From an uncultured Clostridia bacterium (GTDB taxonomy: Bacteria > Bacillota > Clostridia > Oscillospirales > Ruminococcaceae), in NCBI GenBank assembly GCA_938014855.1, contig CALLQM010000032.1:1-5821 (forward strand): DNA of 5,821 bases, given 5' to 3'. The position numbers were made by a program, and so were the translations under genes. The notes under the pieces were generated by a model. It was not told the DNA's origin and did no database searches. It was given only the letters and a program-made list of their open reading frames with translations. Below, piece by piece: positions 5,766-5,821 of the stretch (within the stretch, counting starts at the first letter, position 1; each line of letters opens with the position of its first letter).

Positions 5766-5821
5766 ATGGAATTTCTGAAATACTTTCCCTGCGATAAATG
5801 TTTGGTTTCCGGAAAATATAA
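5766..5821 (+). CDS. Possible start of an unrecognised gene, cut by the window edge
   Basis: An open frame starts at ATG 5766 and stays open to the end of the window: MEFLKYFPCDKCLVSGKY, 18 codons plus two bases. It lies about 40 bases after the predicted start of the 5692-5720 promoter. GTGAT at 5755-5759 could pair with the distal part of the anti-Shine-Dalgarno sequence, but the site is weak. The same frame is open further back, with an ATG at 5670, but that start would place the promoter inside the gene. A CxxC pair (CDKC) is visible. I do not recognise the protein, and the visible part is too short to assign a family. Confidence 0.3.
   Translation, partial: MEFLKYFPCDKCLVSGKY

Overview
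The window reads as a chromosomal segment from a low-to-moderate GC Gram-positive bacterium, most likely a member of the Clostridia (Oscillospiraceae/Ruminococcaceae-like). The reasons are the conserved phoH-ybeY-dgkA-era cluster, strong AGGAGG-type ribosome binding sites, a Gram-positive-type DgkA, and AT-rich intergenic DNA. The assignment to this group is inference; no rRNA or other marker is present.

Left part (1-3134, + strand): a leader of about 216 bases carries a sigma-A-like promoter (TTGTGA-N16-TATACT) followed at once by a small terminator-like hairpin. Four co-directional genes follow: a PhoH-family ATPase, the 16S rRNA-processing endoribonuclease YbeY, a DgkA-family membrane lipid kinase, and the ribosome-assembly GTPase Era. 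ybeY and dgkA overlap by 4 bp (ATGA), and the other gaps are about 36-39 bp, so this looks like one operon. YbeY and Era both act on the 3' end of 16S rRNA during 30S maturation, and PhoH proteins are commonly encoded beside YbeY. The Bacillus-type cluster also contains yqfF/pgpH, cdd and recO; here they are absent from the positions where they would be expected. The most striking point is that the PhoH Walker A motif reads GPAGTGKP, with proline in place of the near-invariant threonine.

Middle (3155-3193): a perfect 16-bp stem, A-flanked on one side and T-flanked on the other, forms a bidirectional terminator between the converging era and sensor genes.

Right part (3203-5467, - strand): a 754-residue membrane sensor with the order TM - extracellular Cache-like domain - TM - PAS - PAS - GGDEF. 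It has an intact GGDEF active site and an intact RxxD inhibitory site, so it is predicted to be an active, product-inhibited diguanylate cyclase responding to an external ligand.

Right end (5468-5821): an AT-rich divergent intergenic region. It holds a candidate minus-strand promoter for the cyclase with a cluster of TTAATCAT half-sites over its spacer and -35 region, a good plus-strand promoter (TTGACG-N17-TACTAT), and the possible start of an unrecognised gene running off the window. I see no mobile element, CRISPR array, tRNA or rRNA. Most of the window is ordinary core genome, and I find no convincing evidence of a wholly new system; the points worth a second look are listed as findings.
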